Source: Rivihabitans pingtungensis (lineage in GTDB: Bacteria > Pseudomonadota > Gammaproteobacteria > Burkholderiales > Aquaspirillaceae). Taken from it: DNA of 64,000 nt. Where the stretch lies: the NCBI RefSeq assembly GCF_003201855.1, contig NZ_QJKI01000007.1:86179-150178 (forward strand). Reading direction: 5' to 3'. The notes below the pieces were generated by a model, which made no database searches, had not been told where the DNA came from, and was given only the letters and a program-made list of their open reading frames with translations. The translations under genes and the position numbers were made by a program. Positions within the stretch are counted from its first letter, which is position 1. Every line of letters starts with the position of its first letter. This document shows positions 55,895 to 64,000 of this stretch, piece by piece.

Positions 55895-58474
55895 GTGCGC
55901 CGCCAACTCGCGCCGGCGCGCCGCCAGCCAGTCGTCCAGCCGGGCGACGTCCATCGGCCGGCAATAAAAATAGCCCTGGCCAAACGGGCAGCCCTGCTCG
56001 CGCAAAAAGGCCAGCTGACTGGCTTCTTCGATGCCCTCGGCGGTCACCGCCAGCCCCAGACTGGCGGCCAGCGAGATGATGGCGCGGGTGATGGCGGCAT
56101 CACCGGGCTCTTGCACCACGCCAGCCACAAAAGAGCGGTCGATCTTCAGGCCGTCAATCGGCAGCTTGCGCAGATAAGACAGCGAAGAATAGCCAGTGCC
56201 AAAGTCGTCGATGGTCAGGTGCACGCCCATTTCACGCAGGCGCACCAGGGTGTCCAGCGTTTCCTGCGTGGTGTCCATCGCCATGCTTTCGGTGATTTCC
56301 AGCTCCAGGCATTCCGCTGGCAGGCCGCTGTGTTGCAGCGCGCTGTGCACGCTGTCCACCAGATTGGCCAGCTTGAGCTGGCGATGCGAGATATTCACCG
56401 CCATGCGCCCAAGCAAGTCCCCACGATCCAGCCAACGCCGCGCCTGCGCGCAGGCGGTGTGCAATACCCAGTCGCCAATCGGCACGATCAGCGAAGAATC
56501 TTCCGCAATCGGAATAAACTGCGCCGGCGACACCATGCCCATCTGCGGGTGATTCCAGCGGATCAGCGCCTCGTAGCCAAACAGCTCGCCCGTGTCCAGC
56601 TTGAGCTTGGGCTGGTAGTGCAGCAAGAGCTCGCTGCGCGACAGCGCGGCGTGCAGGCTGTTTTCCAGGCGCATGCGCTCCATGGTCGAGGTGTTCATGT
56701 CCGAGGTGAAGAACTGAAAGTTGTTCTTGCCGCGCTCCTTGGCCCGATACATCGCCGTGTCGGCGTTCATCAGCAGGGTTTCGGGCGCTTCGCCATCCTC
56801 GGGGAAGATGGCAATGCCAATCGAGGCGGTGACAAACACCTCCTGCTGTTCGATCTTGACGATGCCATTGAGCTTGGACACCAGTTTCTTGGCGATCTTG
56901 GCCACATGCTGGACGTCGGAGATATTCTCCAGAATCACGGTAAACTCATCGCCGCCCAGCCGCGCCACGGTGTCGCATTCACGCAGCGTGCTTTTCAGCC
57001 GCTCGGCGATTTCGGTCAGCAGCTTGTCGCCCGCGGCATGGCCCATGGTGTCGTTGATGTACTTGAAGCGGTCCAGATCAATGAACATCAGGCCGATCTT
57101 GCTGCCTTCGCGCTGCGCACGCTGGGTGGCCAGCAACAGGCGCTCCATGAATAGCGTGCGGTTGGGCAGGCCGGTGAGCGGGTCATGGTTGGCCAGAAAG
57201 TGCAGGCGTTCTTCAGCGATTTTGCGCTGGGTGATGTCGGTGAAGATGCCGGCAAAGTGCGAATAGTGGCCGGTTTCGTCCTTGATGCCGGTGATGGTCA
57301 GGTATTCGTGAAACAGCGTGCCATTTTTGCAGCGGTTCCACAGCTCGCCCTGCCAGAAGCCGTTTTCGCGCAAGCTGATCCACAGGTGGCGATAAAACTC
57401 GGGGGGCTGCTTGCCGGAGGACAGAATGCGAGCGTTGCGGCCGACCACTTCGGACTTGCGATAGCCGGTAATGCGCGAAAACGCCGGGTTGACGGTTTCG
57501 ATGACGCCGTTGGCGTCGGTGATCATGATGCCTTCCAGGGTGGATTCAAACACCTTGTCGGCCATGCGCAGGTTTTGCCGGGAAATCTGCAGCGCTTCGT
57601 CGCGCTCTTTCAGCGCGTATTGCAGCTCGTTGACGTATTCGTGCTCGATACTGGTGAGAATGTCGGAAAAACTGATCACCCCGGCCAGTTCGCCCCGATC
57701 CAGCACGCCCAGGTGGCGGATGTGTTTTTCCGCCAGCAGCTTGCGCGCGTAATACAGGCTGGTTTGCTTGGGCACACTGATGATGGGATGGCTGGCCACC
57801 GCGCCCACCGGCAGGTGGGAGGTTTTTTCCGCCAGCAGACGCACCACGTCGCGCTGGGTGAGAATGCCGTAATCACTGTCCGGGTAGCACACCAGCAGTG
57901 CTTCGACATGCTGTTCGCGCATCAGGCTGATGGCCTCGTGCAGCGGCGTATCGGCCGAGGTCATCAGCGGGCGGCGCTCGGGGTCGAGGATGGTGTCCAG
58001 GTGCTTGAGTTTGAGAAAGAACTCAGCGCCCTGATTCAGCACGATATCGCTTTGCGACAGGATGCCGCGATAACCGCCCTGATCGTCCACCACCAGATAA
58101 TGGCGCACGCCATGGCGCTTGAACAACACGGCGGCATCGTTGAAGGTGGTGTCTACCGGGATGGTTTTTACCGGCCAGCTCATCACGTCGCGTACCGACA
58201 GCTCAAAGGTGGCGGGATCAGCAAAATTCAGCCGCAAGGCGTCGGTTTCGGTCCAGATGCCTACCGCGCGGGTGTCTTCGATCACCAGCAGCGAGCCGCA
58301 GGCGGCCTCACGCATCAAGCGGGCTGCCTCAACCACACTGGTTTCAGGCTGGCAGGAAAAAATGCGCGGGGAAATGATTTGCTCGATGGTGCGACGGACG
58401 GGCACTGCAGGAAGCTCTCCAAGTGAAGCGTCGGTGAATGGCTCAGGAATGGGGATGGTCAATGCGAGTGACAC
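55892..58474 (-). CDS. CBS-PAS-GGDEF-EAL signalling protein
   Basis: 860 residues, no membrane span. About four CBS repeats in the first ~285 residues (for example GSLLVIEDTRAVGIWTETD, HYLVVDDQGGYRGILSQSD, RHLGVLDRGELAGVISFSD), which usually sense adenine nucleotides. A short coiled coil leads to a PAS/PAC unit (about 300-425). The GGDEF domain has VARLGGDEFTVILEN at ~507 and the EAL domain has YEALIRWNHPQMG at ~635, both with intact signatures. It is cytoplasmic and could link energy state to c-di-GMP (inference). Confidence 0.92.
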   Translation of the reverse strand: MSLALTIPIPEPFTDASLGELPAVPVRRTIEQIISPRIFSCQPETSVVEAARLMREAACGSLLVIEDTRAVGIWTETDALRLNFADPATFELSVRDVMSWPVKTIPVDTTFNDAAVLFKRHGVRHYLVVDDQGGYRGILSQSDIVLNQGAEFFLKLKHLDTILDPERRPLMTSADTPLHEAISLMREQHVEALLVCYPDSDYGILTQRDVVRLLAEKTSHLPVGAVASHPIISVPKQTSLYYARKLLAEKHIRHLGVLDRGELAGVISFSDILTSIEHEYVNELQYALKERDEALQISRQNLRMADKVFESTLEGIMITDANGVIETVNPAFSRITGYRKSEVVGRNARILSSGKQPPEFYRHLWISLRENGFWQGELWNRCKNGTLFHEYLTITGIKDETGHYSHFAGIFTDITQRKIAEERLHFLANHDPLTGLPNRTLFMERLLLATQRAQREGSKIGLMFIDLDRFKYINDTMGHAAGDKLLTEIAERLKSTLRECDTVARLGGDEFTVILENISDVQHVAKIAKKLVSKLNGIVKIEQQEVFVTASIGIAIFPEDGEAPETLLMNADTAMYRAKERGKNNFQFFTSDMNTSTMERMRLENSLHAALSRSELLLHYQPKLKLDTGELFGYEALIRWNHPQMGMVSPAQFIPIAEDSSLIVPIGDWVLHTACAQARRWLDRGDLLGRMAVNISHRQLKLANLVDSVHSALQHSGLPAECLELEITESMAMDTTQETLDTLVRLREMGVHLTIDDFGTGYSSLSYLRKLPIDGLKIDRSFVAGVVQEPGDAAITRAIISLAASLGLAVTAEGIEEASQLAFLREQGCPFGQGYFYCRPMDVARLDDWLAARRRELAAH

Positions 58475-58683
58475 GATGGCATCCTGTCCAGAACCTGCAC
58501 TGTCGTGATGTCATGCCACGCTGTCATTCCGGCCTCCGCCACATGCTTCTGGTCAAACCCAATATGCCTCAATCCGATTTGGGCATGATTGCCTGTTTGA
58601 CCGGTACTGTCAAAAAATACTGTCTTGCAGCGCAGCATGGTTTCATGCGTTTGATTGGCCGTCAAGCACACAGGCTGACAATA

Positions 58684-58718
58684 AAAAACCCTGTTCCGAC
58701 TGGCGGAACAGGGTTTTT
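58684..58718. terminator. Thiolase terminator, symmetric
   Basis: A 15-bp stem AAAAACCCTGTTCCG / CGGAACAGGGTTTTT with a 5-base loop, 26 bases past the thiolase stop. The 58475-58683 part of the gap is the leader of the CBS-GGDEF-EAL gene, nothing else seen. Confidence 0.93.
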
Positions 58719-58743
58719 GCTACACACCTTGCAGGGGACAGGC

Positions 58744-59925
58744 TCAGGCGCGTTCGACCGCCAGGGCAACGCCCATGCCGCCGCCGATGCACAGCGTGGC
58801 CAGGCCCTTCTTGGCGTCACGGCGCTGCATTTCGTGCAGCAGGGTCACCAGCACGCGGCAGCCAGACGCGCCAATCGGGTGGCCCAGGGCAATGGCGCCA
58901 CCGTTGACGTTGACCTTGTTCAGGTCCCACTTCAGTTCGCGGGTCACGCCCAGCGCTTGCGCGGCAAAGGCTTCGTTGGCTTCCACCAGATCCAGGTCTT
59001 CCACCGCCCAGCCAGCCTTGGCCAGGGCTTTTTGCGAGGCGCTGACCGGGCCCATGCCCATGATTTCCGGGGCGCAGCCCGACAGCGCGTAGCCAGCCAC
59101 GCGGGCCATCGGGGTCAGGCCCAGCTCGGCGGCCTTGGCGGCGCTCATCATCAGCACGGCGGCAGCGCCGTCGTTGATGCCCGAGGCGTTGCCGGCGGTG
59201 ACAGTGCCGTCCTTCTTGAAGGCGGCGCGCAGCTTGCCCAGGCCTTCCAGGGTGGCGCCGTGCTTGATGAATTCATCGTTGACGAAGGCAACCGGGTCGC
59301 CCTTGCGCTGCGGAATCAGCACCGGGGTGATTTCGTCGGCAAACTTGCCGGCCTTCTGGGCGGCTTCGGCACGGTTTTGCGAGGTGACGGCCAGTTGGTC
59401 TTGTTCGTCGCGGCTGATTTCATACTTGGCGGCGATGTTTTCGGCGGTGATGCCCATGTGGTACTGGTTGTAGGCGTCGGTCAAGCCGTCGTACACCATG
59501 GTGTCCACCAGTTGGGCATTGCCCATGCGGAAGCCGTCGCGCGAGCCCGGCAGGATGTGCGGGGACATCGACATGTTTTCCTGACCGCCGGCAATCACGA
59601 TTTCCGCGTCGCCATTGGCGATGGCTTGCGCCGCCAGGTGGGTGGCGCGCAGGCCGGAGCCACACACCACGTTCAGGGTGGAAGCCGGGGTGGTCACCGG
59701 CAGGCCAGCCTTGATCAGCGCCTGACGGGCCGGGTTCTGGCCAACGCCAGCGGTCAGCACCTGACCGAGGATCACTTCGCTGACCGCTTCCGGGGCCACG
59801 CCGGTTTGTTCCAGCAGGGACTTGATCACGATGGCGCCCAGATCCGGGGCGCTGATTTTGGCCAGGCTGCCGCCAAACGAGCCGATGGCGGTGCGGGTTG
59901 CAGCGACGATGACAACTTCTTGCAT
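58744..59925 (-). CDS. phaA: Acetyl-CoA C-acetyltransferase (thiolase)
   Basis: 393 residues. Condenses two acetyl-CoA into acetoacetyl-CoA. Nucleophile Cys in [15 protein letters not shown], second active Cys in [14 protein letters not shown], plus [13 protein letters not shown]. Placed directly downstream of PHA synthase, so probably PhaA for PHB synthesis, though sequence alone does not separate PhaA from AtoB. No phaB is adjacent. Confidence 0.93.
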   Translation of the reverse strand: MQEVVIVAATRTAIGSFGGSLAKISAPDLGAIVIKSLLEQTGVAPEAVSEVILGQVLTAGVGQNPARQALIKAGLPVTTPASTLNVVCGSGLRATHLAAQAIANGDAEIVIAGGQENMSMSPHILPGSRDGFRMGNAQLVDTMVYDGLTDAYNQYHMGITAENIAAKYEISRDEQDQLAVTSQNRAEAAQKAGKFADEITPVLIPQRKGDPVAFVNDEFIKHGATLEGLGKLRAAFKKDGTVTAGNASGINDGAAAVLMMSAAKAAELGLTPMARVAGYALSGCAPEIMGMGPVSASQKALAKAGWAVEDLDLVEANEAFAAQALGVTRELKWDLNKVNVNGGAIALGHPIGASGCRVLVTLLHEMQRRDAKKGLATLCIGGGMGVALAVERA

Positions 59926-59948
59926 GACTTTCTCCAGAAACAGGGGTC

Positions 59949-59969
59949 GCGCCGGCCAAAGGCCGGCGC
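59949..59969 (-). other. Hairpin between PHA synthase and thiolase genes
   Basis: GCGCCGGCC / GGCCGGCGC with a 3-base loop, no T tract; an intercistronic stability or attenuation element. Confidence 0.5.
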
Positions 59970-60001
59970 ATGATGCGGGAAAACAGTGATTTCGCCTGGG
60001 C

Positions 60002-61768
60002 TTAGGCCATCATGGCGGCGGTTTGCGGCATGGAGCGGGCCAGCACAAAGGTGCCCGGCGCCGCGCACAACGGCTTGAAGTCCTTGTTGCCCGGGGTCTT
60101 GGGTGCAGCCACCTGAGCACCAGAGCGCGGGGCAAGCCATTGATCCCAGTCTTGCCACCAGCTGCCCGGACGCGATTCAGCGCCGTCGAACCATTCCTTG
60201 GCGGTGGCCGGCTGCTTGTCATTCACCCAGTAGTTGCGCTTGTTCTTGGTCACCGGGTTGATGGCGCCGGCGATGTGGCCGGACGCGCCCAGCACATAGC
60301 GCTTGTCCTTGGCGCCGGTCAGGTACTTCAGGCCATCGTAGGCCGAGGCCCAGGGCACGATGTGGTCTTCGCGGGCGGCAAAGATATACAACGGCAGGTC
60401 GATGGTGGACACGTCAATCGGCACGCCGCACAGGGTGATGGCGCCCTTCTTGGTCAGGGCGTTGTTCAGGTAGAACTCCTTCAGGAAGAAGGTATGCATC
60501 GGCAGCGGCAGGTCCACCGAGTCGTTGTTCCAGTACAAGAGGTCAAACGGCGGCGGGGTTTTGCCCAGCAGGTAGTTGTTGACCACGTAGTTCCACACCA
60601 GATCATTGGCGCGCAGGCTGGCGAAGGTCTGGCCGATTTCCTTGCCAGAGACGATACCACCAGCGGCCACCTTGGTTTCGCGGCTGCGGATCAGGTTTTC
60701 GTCGATGTACATGCGGATCTCGCCCGGATCGGTGTGATCCACCAGCGAGGTCATGAAGGTGGCCGATTCCACCCAGTCCAGGCCACGATCCTTGAGCACA
60801 CACAGCGTGGTGTTGAGGATCACGCCGCCGATGCAGAAGCCCAGGACATTGATCTTGTCCTGCTTGCTGATCTTGCGCACGGTGTCGATGGCGGCGATGG
60901 CGCCCTTGTCGATGTAGGTGTCCCAGGTGAAATGCTTCATCTCGCGGTCGGCGGATTTCCACGACACCAGATACACGGTGTAACCCTGGCTGACGAAGTG
61001 GCGCACCATGGAGTTATCCGGGCCCAGGTCCATCAGGTAGTACTTGTTCACGCACGGCGGGATGATCAGCAGCGGGCGTTCGTACACTTTTTCGGTGGTC
61101 GGGGTGTACTGGATCAGCTCGATCAGCTCATTGCGGAAGATCACCGAACCCGGCGTGGCGGCGATGTTCTTGCCGATCTCGAACTTGGATTCGTCAGACA
61201 TGGAAATGTAGCCCTTTTCCATGTCGGCCATCATGTGCTTCATGCCTTCGACCAGGCTCTCTCCCTTGGTTTCGATGGCGCGCTTGAGCACTTCCGGGTT
61301 GGTCATGGCAAAGTTGGTCGGGCTCAGCGCATCCAGATACTGCTTGGTGAAGAAGCTCATGCGCTCCTTCTGGTGGGCGTCGATGGGCACACCATCCACC
61401 ATTTCGGTCAGCCACTTGGAGGCAAACAGGTAATTTTGCTTGAGCAGGTTGAAGAAGGGATGGTCATTCCACTCGGCGGCGGCAAAACGCTTGTCGGACG
61501 GATCAGGGCTGACGACACCCGGCACTTTCTGGCCGAGGAAGTTCATCCACAGATTCATCTGCTGCTGGTACAGATTGGTCTGCATTTCCACCAGTTGCGA
61601 TGCGCTCTTGGCGGCAGCGCCCCACATGCTGACAAACGGGTTAAGCTCGCCATCCGGCAGCTTCATGCCCGCAAAGTTGCCGACGAATTGCTCCATCAGC
61701 TTGCGATTGGCGTCCGAAATGCTGGAGAAAAACGACTCCAGCGACGGGCCTTGCTTATCTTGACTCAT
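60002..61768 (-). CDS. phaC: Class I polyhydroxyalkanoate synthase
   Basis: 588 residues. Polymerises hydroxyacyl-CoA into PHA granules. The lipase-like box [10 protein letters not shown] holds the catalytic Cys, the Asp lies in the [11 protein letters not shown] block, and the His in [21 protein letters not shown]-terminal domain ([20 protein letters not shown]) and length match class I. Thiolase follows 76 bases downstream. Confidence 0.95.
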   Translation of the reverse strand: MSQDKQGPSLESFFSSISDANRKLMEQFVGNFAGMKLPDGELNPFVSMWGAAAKSASQLVEMQTNLYQQQMNLWMNFLGQKVPGVVSPDPSDKRFAAAEWNDHPFFNLLKQNYLFASKWLTEMVDGVPIDAHQKERMSFFTKQYLDALSPTNFAMTNPEVLKRAIETKGESLVEGMKHMMADMEKGYISMSDESKFEIGKNIAATPGSVIFRNELIELIQYTPTTEKVYERPLLIIPPCVNKYYLMDLGPDNSMVRHFVSQGYTVYLVSWKSADREMKHFTWDTYIDKGAIAAIDTVRKISKQDKINVLGFCIGGVILNTTLCVLKDRGLDWVESATFMTSLVDHTDPGEIRMYIDENLIRSRETKVAAGGIVSGKEIGQTFASLRANDLVWNYVVNNYLLGKTPPPFDLLYWNNDSVDLPLPMHTFFLKEFYLNNALTKKGAITLCGVPIDVSTIDLPLYIFAAREDHIVPWASAYDGLKYLTGAKDKRYVLGASGHIAGAINPVTKNKRNYWVNDKQPATAKEWFDGAESRPGSWWQDWDQWLAPRSGAQVAAPKTPGNKDFKPLCAAPGTFVLARSMPQTAAMMA

Positions 61769-62041
61769 GACCTATCTTCCTCTTCTTGGTGGTTCCTCCG
61801 CGCCGGGCGCGGATTCGGGGGTATGTCCGTCGTGTAACACCACACCCGGGCAGCTGCGTCGCCGGGCGCTGGATGATTGAACCTGCGCGTTCGGGGTCTT
61901 GTTATGCTTGCCCCTGTCTGCTTGTGTCAGTGCACGAAGCACCGATGACATTAACTTATCACGGTTTCGTGAAAAATTGTTGCATTGCGGCCAGGGTTTT
62001 TACGTTTGCGCGCGCAGCACCGCCGGCGCGCCAAAACCCGC
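61769..62041. other. Gap upstream of phaC
   Basis: 273 bases with an AT-rich stretch around 61945-61985 that may hold the phaC promoter; no clear boxes or gene. No repeat recognised. Confidence 0.4.
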
Positions 62042-62959
62042 TCACAAGGCCAGGCCCAGCCACAGCGGCAAGGTCACCATCGCCACAAACACATTCACCG
62101 TGATGATGGTGGCCACCGTACGGCCATCGCCGCCCATGCGCACCGCCAGAATATAAGCCGAAGACGCAGTCGGCAGCGCCGCCAGCACCAGTACCGACTG
62201 AAAATACAAGCCCTTGAGCCCCAGCAGCAGCGCCAGGCCCCATGCCGCCGCCGGCAAGGCCACCAGTTTGACAAAGGTAAAGTAATTCACCAGCGGCAAA
62301 GAGGCGCGCAGCCCTTCGGCGCGCAACCCGGCCCCCACCGACAGCAAACCCAGCGGCAAGGCGGCGGCGGCCAGCAAGTCCAGCACATGATTCACTTCGC
62401 CCGGCAAAGGCAGGCCAAACAGACTGACGATGAAGCCACTGAGCGTGGCGACAATCAGCGGATTTTTCGCCAGCTCGCGCCACACCGACGCGCCGCCCTG
62501 ACGGGCCAGAAACCACACCGACACCGCGTTTACCCACGGCACCATCACCCCGATCAGCACGGCAAACGAGGCAATGCCGGCGTGTCCGGACAAGCGATCC
62601 ACCACCGCCAGACCAATATAGGTATTGAAGCGAAACCCGGTTTGCACGCAGCTGGCGAACACCCGCCCATCCGGCTTGAGCAGCCAGCGCCCCAGCACGC
62701 CCAGGGCAATGCCCACCAGGCTAAAACCAAAGCCGGCGATAAACATATCCAGCGCCGGGGCGATGTCCAGCTCGGTGCGCGACACCGCGCGAAACAGCAA
62801 GGCCGGAAACATCAGGTAATACACCAGCCGCTCCAGATGCCCCCAGAACTCGGCCGGGTAGGCAAAACGGCGGCGCAGCAGCAGGCCGAGCAGAATCAGT
62901 GAAAAATCAGGCAGCAGGATCAGGGCGATGGCGAGCATGGAAAAAATAAGCCGGGCCAT
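62042..62959 (-). CDS. AEC family transporter (auxin efflux carrier-like permease)
   Basis: 305 residues, about ten membrane spans in two halves. Typical ends are LLPDFSLILLGLLLRRRF and LVYYLMFPALLFRAVS in the first half, and ALPTASSAYILAVRMGGDGR followed by TIITVNVFVAMVTLPLWL at the C-terminus. AEC proteins export or take up small organic acids such as malate. Start is uncertain (63010, 62959 or 62938); 62959 was chosen because 63010 lies just after a terminator hairpin. Confidence 0.88.
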   Translation of the reverse strand: MARLIFSMLAIALILLPDFSLILLGLLLRRRFAYPAEFWGHLERLVYYLMFPALLFRAVSRTELDIAPALDMFIAGFGFSLVGIALGVLGRWLLKPDGRVFASCVQTGFRFNTYIGLAVVDRLSGHAGIASFAVLIGVMVPWVNAVSVWFLARQGGASVWRELAKNPLIVATLSGFIVSLFGLPLPGEVNHVLDLLAAAALPLGLLSVGAGLRAEGLRASLPLVNYFTFVKLVALPAAAWGLALLLGLKGLYFQSVLVLAALPTASSAYILAVRMGGDGRTVATIITVNVFVAMVTLPLWLGLAL

Positions 62960-63012
62960 GACGGCCCATGTCAGACAGAAGCTGAAAATGTACCCGCGCC
63001 AGCGCGCCATGG

Positions 63013-63049
63013 CAAAACGCCCGTACAGGCAAACCTGTGCGGGCGTTTG
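63013..63049 (-). terminator. Terminator after the acyltransferase remnant
   Basis: AAACGCCCG...ACAGG pairs with CCTGT...CGGGCGTTT around a CAAA loop; on the minus strand it ends in a short T run. Confidence 0.7.
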
Positions 63050-63073
63050 ATGGGTTCGCGCTCGCGGCGGCGC

Positions 63074-63907
63074 TCAGCGGCGCAAGGCCAGGCGGCGGAA
63101 GTAGTCGCGAAAGATCGATTCAAAGCGGTGATAGACAAAATACGAAATCACGATCACCAGAGCAATCAAACCCAGGTTGATCAGATCCGCATAAGGGGTA
63201 TCAATCACCTTGAATGGTGAGCCGCCTTCGCGGTGTGTCATCGACGACACAGGCAGTTTTAGTACGTATTGCCAGATATTGGCAGTCAGAACAAAAACCA
63301 GCATGTGAATCATATAGATCGAATAAGACAACGTACCCAGCAACACCATCCATTTCATTTTCAAAAAGCGGCTGACCACGCCGACATCTTGAATGGACAG
63401 CACATACACAATGACCGCAAACACCGGAAAGACAGGTAACTGCATGGCTTTATGGTGCGATTCAGCAATCAGGGCACAGGCAATCAGCAACAGCGCCACT
63501 TCAATCAGGGAGGCGGGGAATGCCTTGAGCTGAATGCGCGAGCGTTGTGACAGGTGATAGACAAACATCCCCAGGAAAAACCCACCCATACAGCGGAAGA
63601 TTCCGTATTTATACGTATACAACAGCGTATGGGGATCGTCTCGGGCCACATACACCAGTACCGCATAACTCAGCACGGACAGGATCAGGGAAAACACCGG
63701 TTTGTATACGGGCCGCAGCAGCAGCACAAAAAAGAAGAACACAATGTAGGTATAAAACTCGACACTGATGCTCCAGGCGGGGGCATTCCAGCCCAGGTCA
63801 TTGTCAAAACCCAGCGAGTTGACCAAGAAAATATTGTAGACAAAACGCAGCGGGCTGTTCTTCACCCAGGGATCCATCTCGCCCAGATGCAGCACATGAA
63901 ATGCATA
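63074..63907 (-). pseudogene. Acyltransferase family 3 protein, 5' part removed by an IS
   Basis: About 277 residues of the C-terminal part of an OafA/YrhL-like membrane acyltransferase. WNAPAWSISVEFYTYIVFFF is the usual W-S-x-x-V-E motif, followed by about eight membrane spans and YSIYMIHMLVFVLTANIWQ. It probably O-acylates a surface sugar. The N-terminal ~100 residues, with the conserved His, are absent: the frame runs into the end of an IS element at 63908. The rest of the gene should lie beyond the IS, outside the window. Confidence 0.8.
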
Positions 63908-64000
63908 GAGCCTGTTCTGAACTATCCCATAGCGGTAAAATCCAAGCCCCATGGAAAACCGCAAACCTTACCCATCCGATGTCAGCGACGAAGAATGGGC
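63908..64000 (+). mobile_element. IS5-family insertion sequence, left end (partial)
   Basis: Starts GAGCCTGTTCTGAAC, a typical IS5/IS427-group terminal inverted repeat, next to TA, the expected target dinucleotide. A transposase gene opens 43 bases in. The right end is outside the window. Confidence 0.75.
63951..64000 (+). CDS. IS5-family transposase (partial, N-terminus)
   Basis: Only MENRKPYPSDVSDEEW is visible, the characteristic IS5/IS427 transposase start (YPSDxxDEEW). Cuts off at the window edge. Confidence 0.75.
   Translation, partial: MENRKPYPSDVSDEEW

Noticed and set aside
58744..61768. Complete phaCAB operon
   Set aside because: Only the synthase and thiolase are present; no acetoacetyl-CoA reductase follows in the window.

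Overview
The window is a high-GC bacterial chromosome segment that most resembles a betaproteobacterium, probably of the order Neisseriales (Chromobacteriaceae-like). This is inferred from gene content and order: gntR and mdh are divergent, followed by sdhCDAB-sdhE-gltA-sucA-sucB-lpd-sucD-sucC in one block. PHA metabolism, flagellar fliW, rlmM, rdgC and very large c-di-GMP enzymes also fit. No species can be named from the sequence alone.

Layout. 1-4.4 kb: the start of an RND-type adaptor gene, a degenerate HD-GYP protein, and a lipoprotein adaptor with a small membrane protein. 4.4-9 kb: a photolyase/cryptochrome, leuA, and an unusual HTH protein with a degenerate HMGL/LeuA-like barrel. 9.1-13.6 kb: a 1491-residue MASE1-PAS-GGDEF-EAL-CZB protein. 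13.8-18.5 kb: tRNA-Cys and three tRNA-Gly, pgsA, uvrC, guaB. 18.6-21.5 kb: an accessory-looking stretch that reads as more AT-rich, with three tandem paralogues of unknown function. 21.5-34 kb: LysR/gpx, folE2, a DUF2256 protein, a broken isomerase gene, alpha/beta hydrolase, LysR/pirin, fliW, grxD, a solute-binding protein, an autotransporter esterase and metY. 34-49.7 kb: the TCA-cycle supercluster. It encodes malate dehydrogenase, succinate dehydrogenase with its flavinylation factor, citrate synthase, the 2-oxoglutarate dehydrogenase complex and succinyl-CoA synthetase, with a GntR regulator at its head. 49.7-64 kb: rlmM, rdgC, tRNA-Pro, ygfZ, rpsT, murJ, a CBS-PAS-GGDEF-EAL protein, a thiolase and PHA synthase, an AEC transporter, and an acyltransferase gene cut by an IS element at the right edge.

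The most striking non-genic feature is a family of roughly 116-bp imperfect palindromes. There are four near-intact copies (2310, 7764, 24619, 52621) and about six decayed ones. They lie mostly in gaps and at gene 3' ends, and one sits inside a coding sequence. Paired base changes between copies preserve their hairpin arms. One copy interrupts an isomerase gene so cleanly that removing 116 bp restores the local reading frame, which argues that the element moves or moved. The element ends carry TTA/TAA triplets that form the stop codons of leuA and ygfZ.

Other leads are the HTH plus HMGL-like pseudoenzyme next to leuA with candidate operators upstream, the three-paralogue cluster at 19.4-21.1 kb, a 17-bp perfect palindrome between lysR and gpx, and the 12-bp palindrome between gntR and mdh. 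All functional calls come from motif and family recognition by eye; no database search was run.
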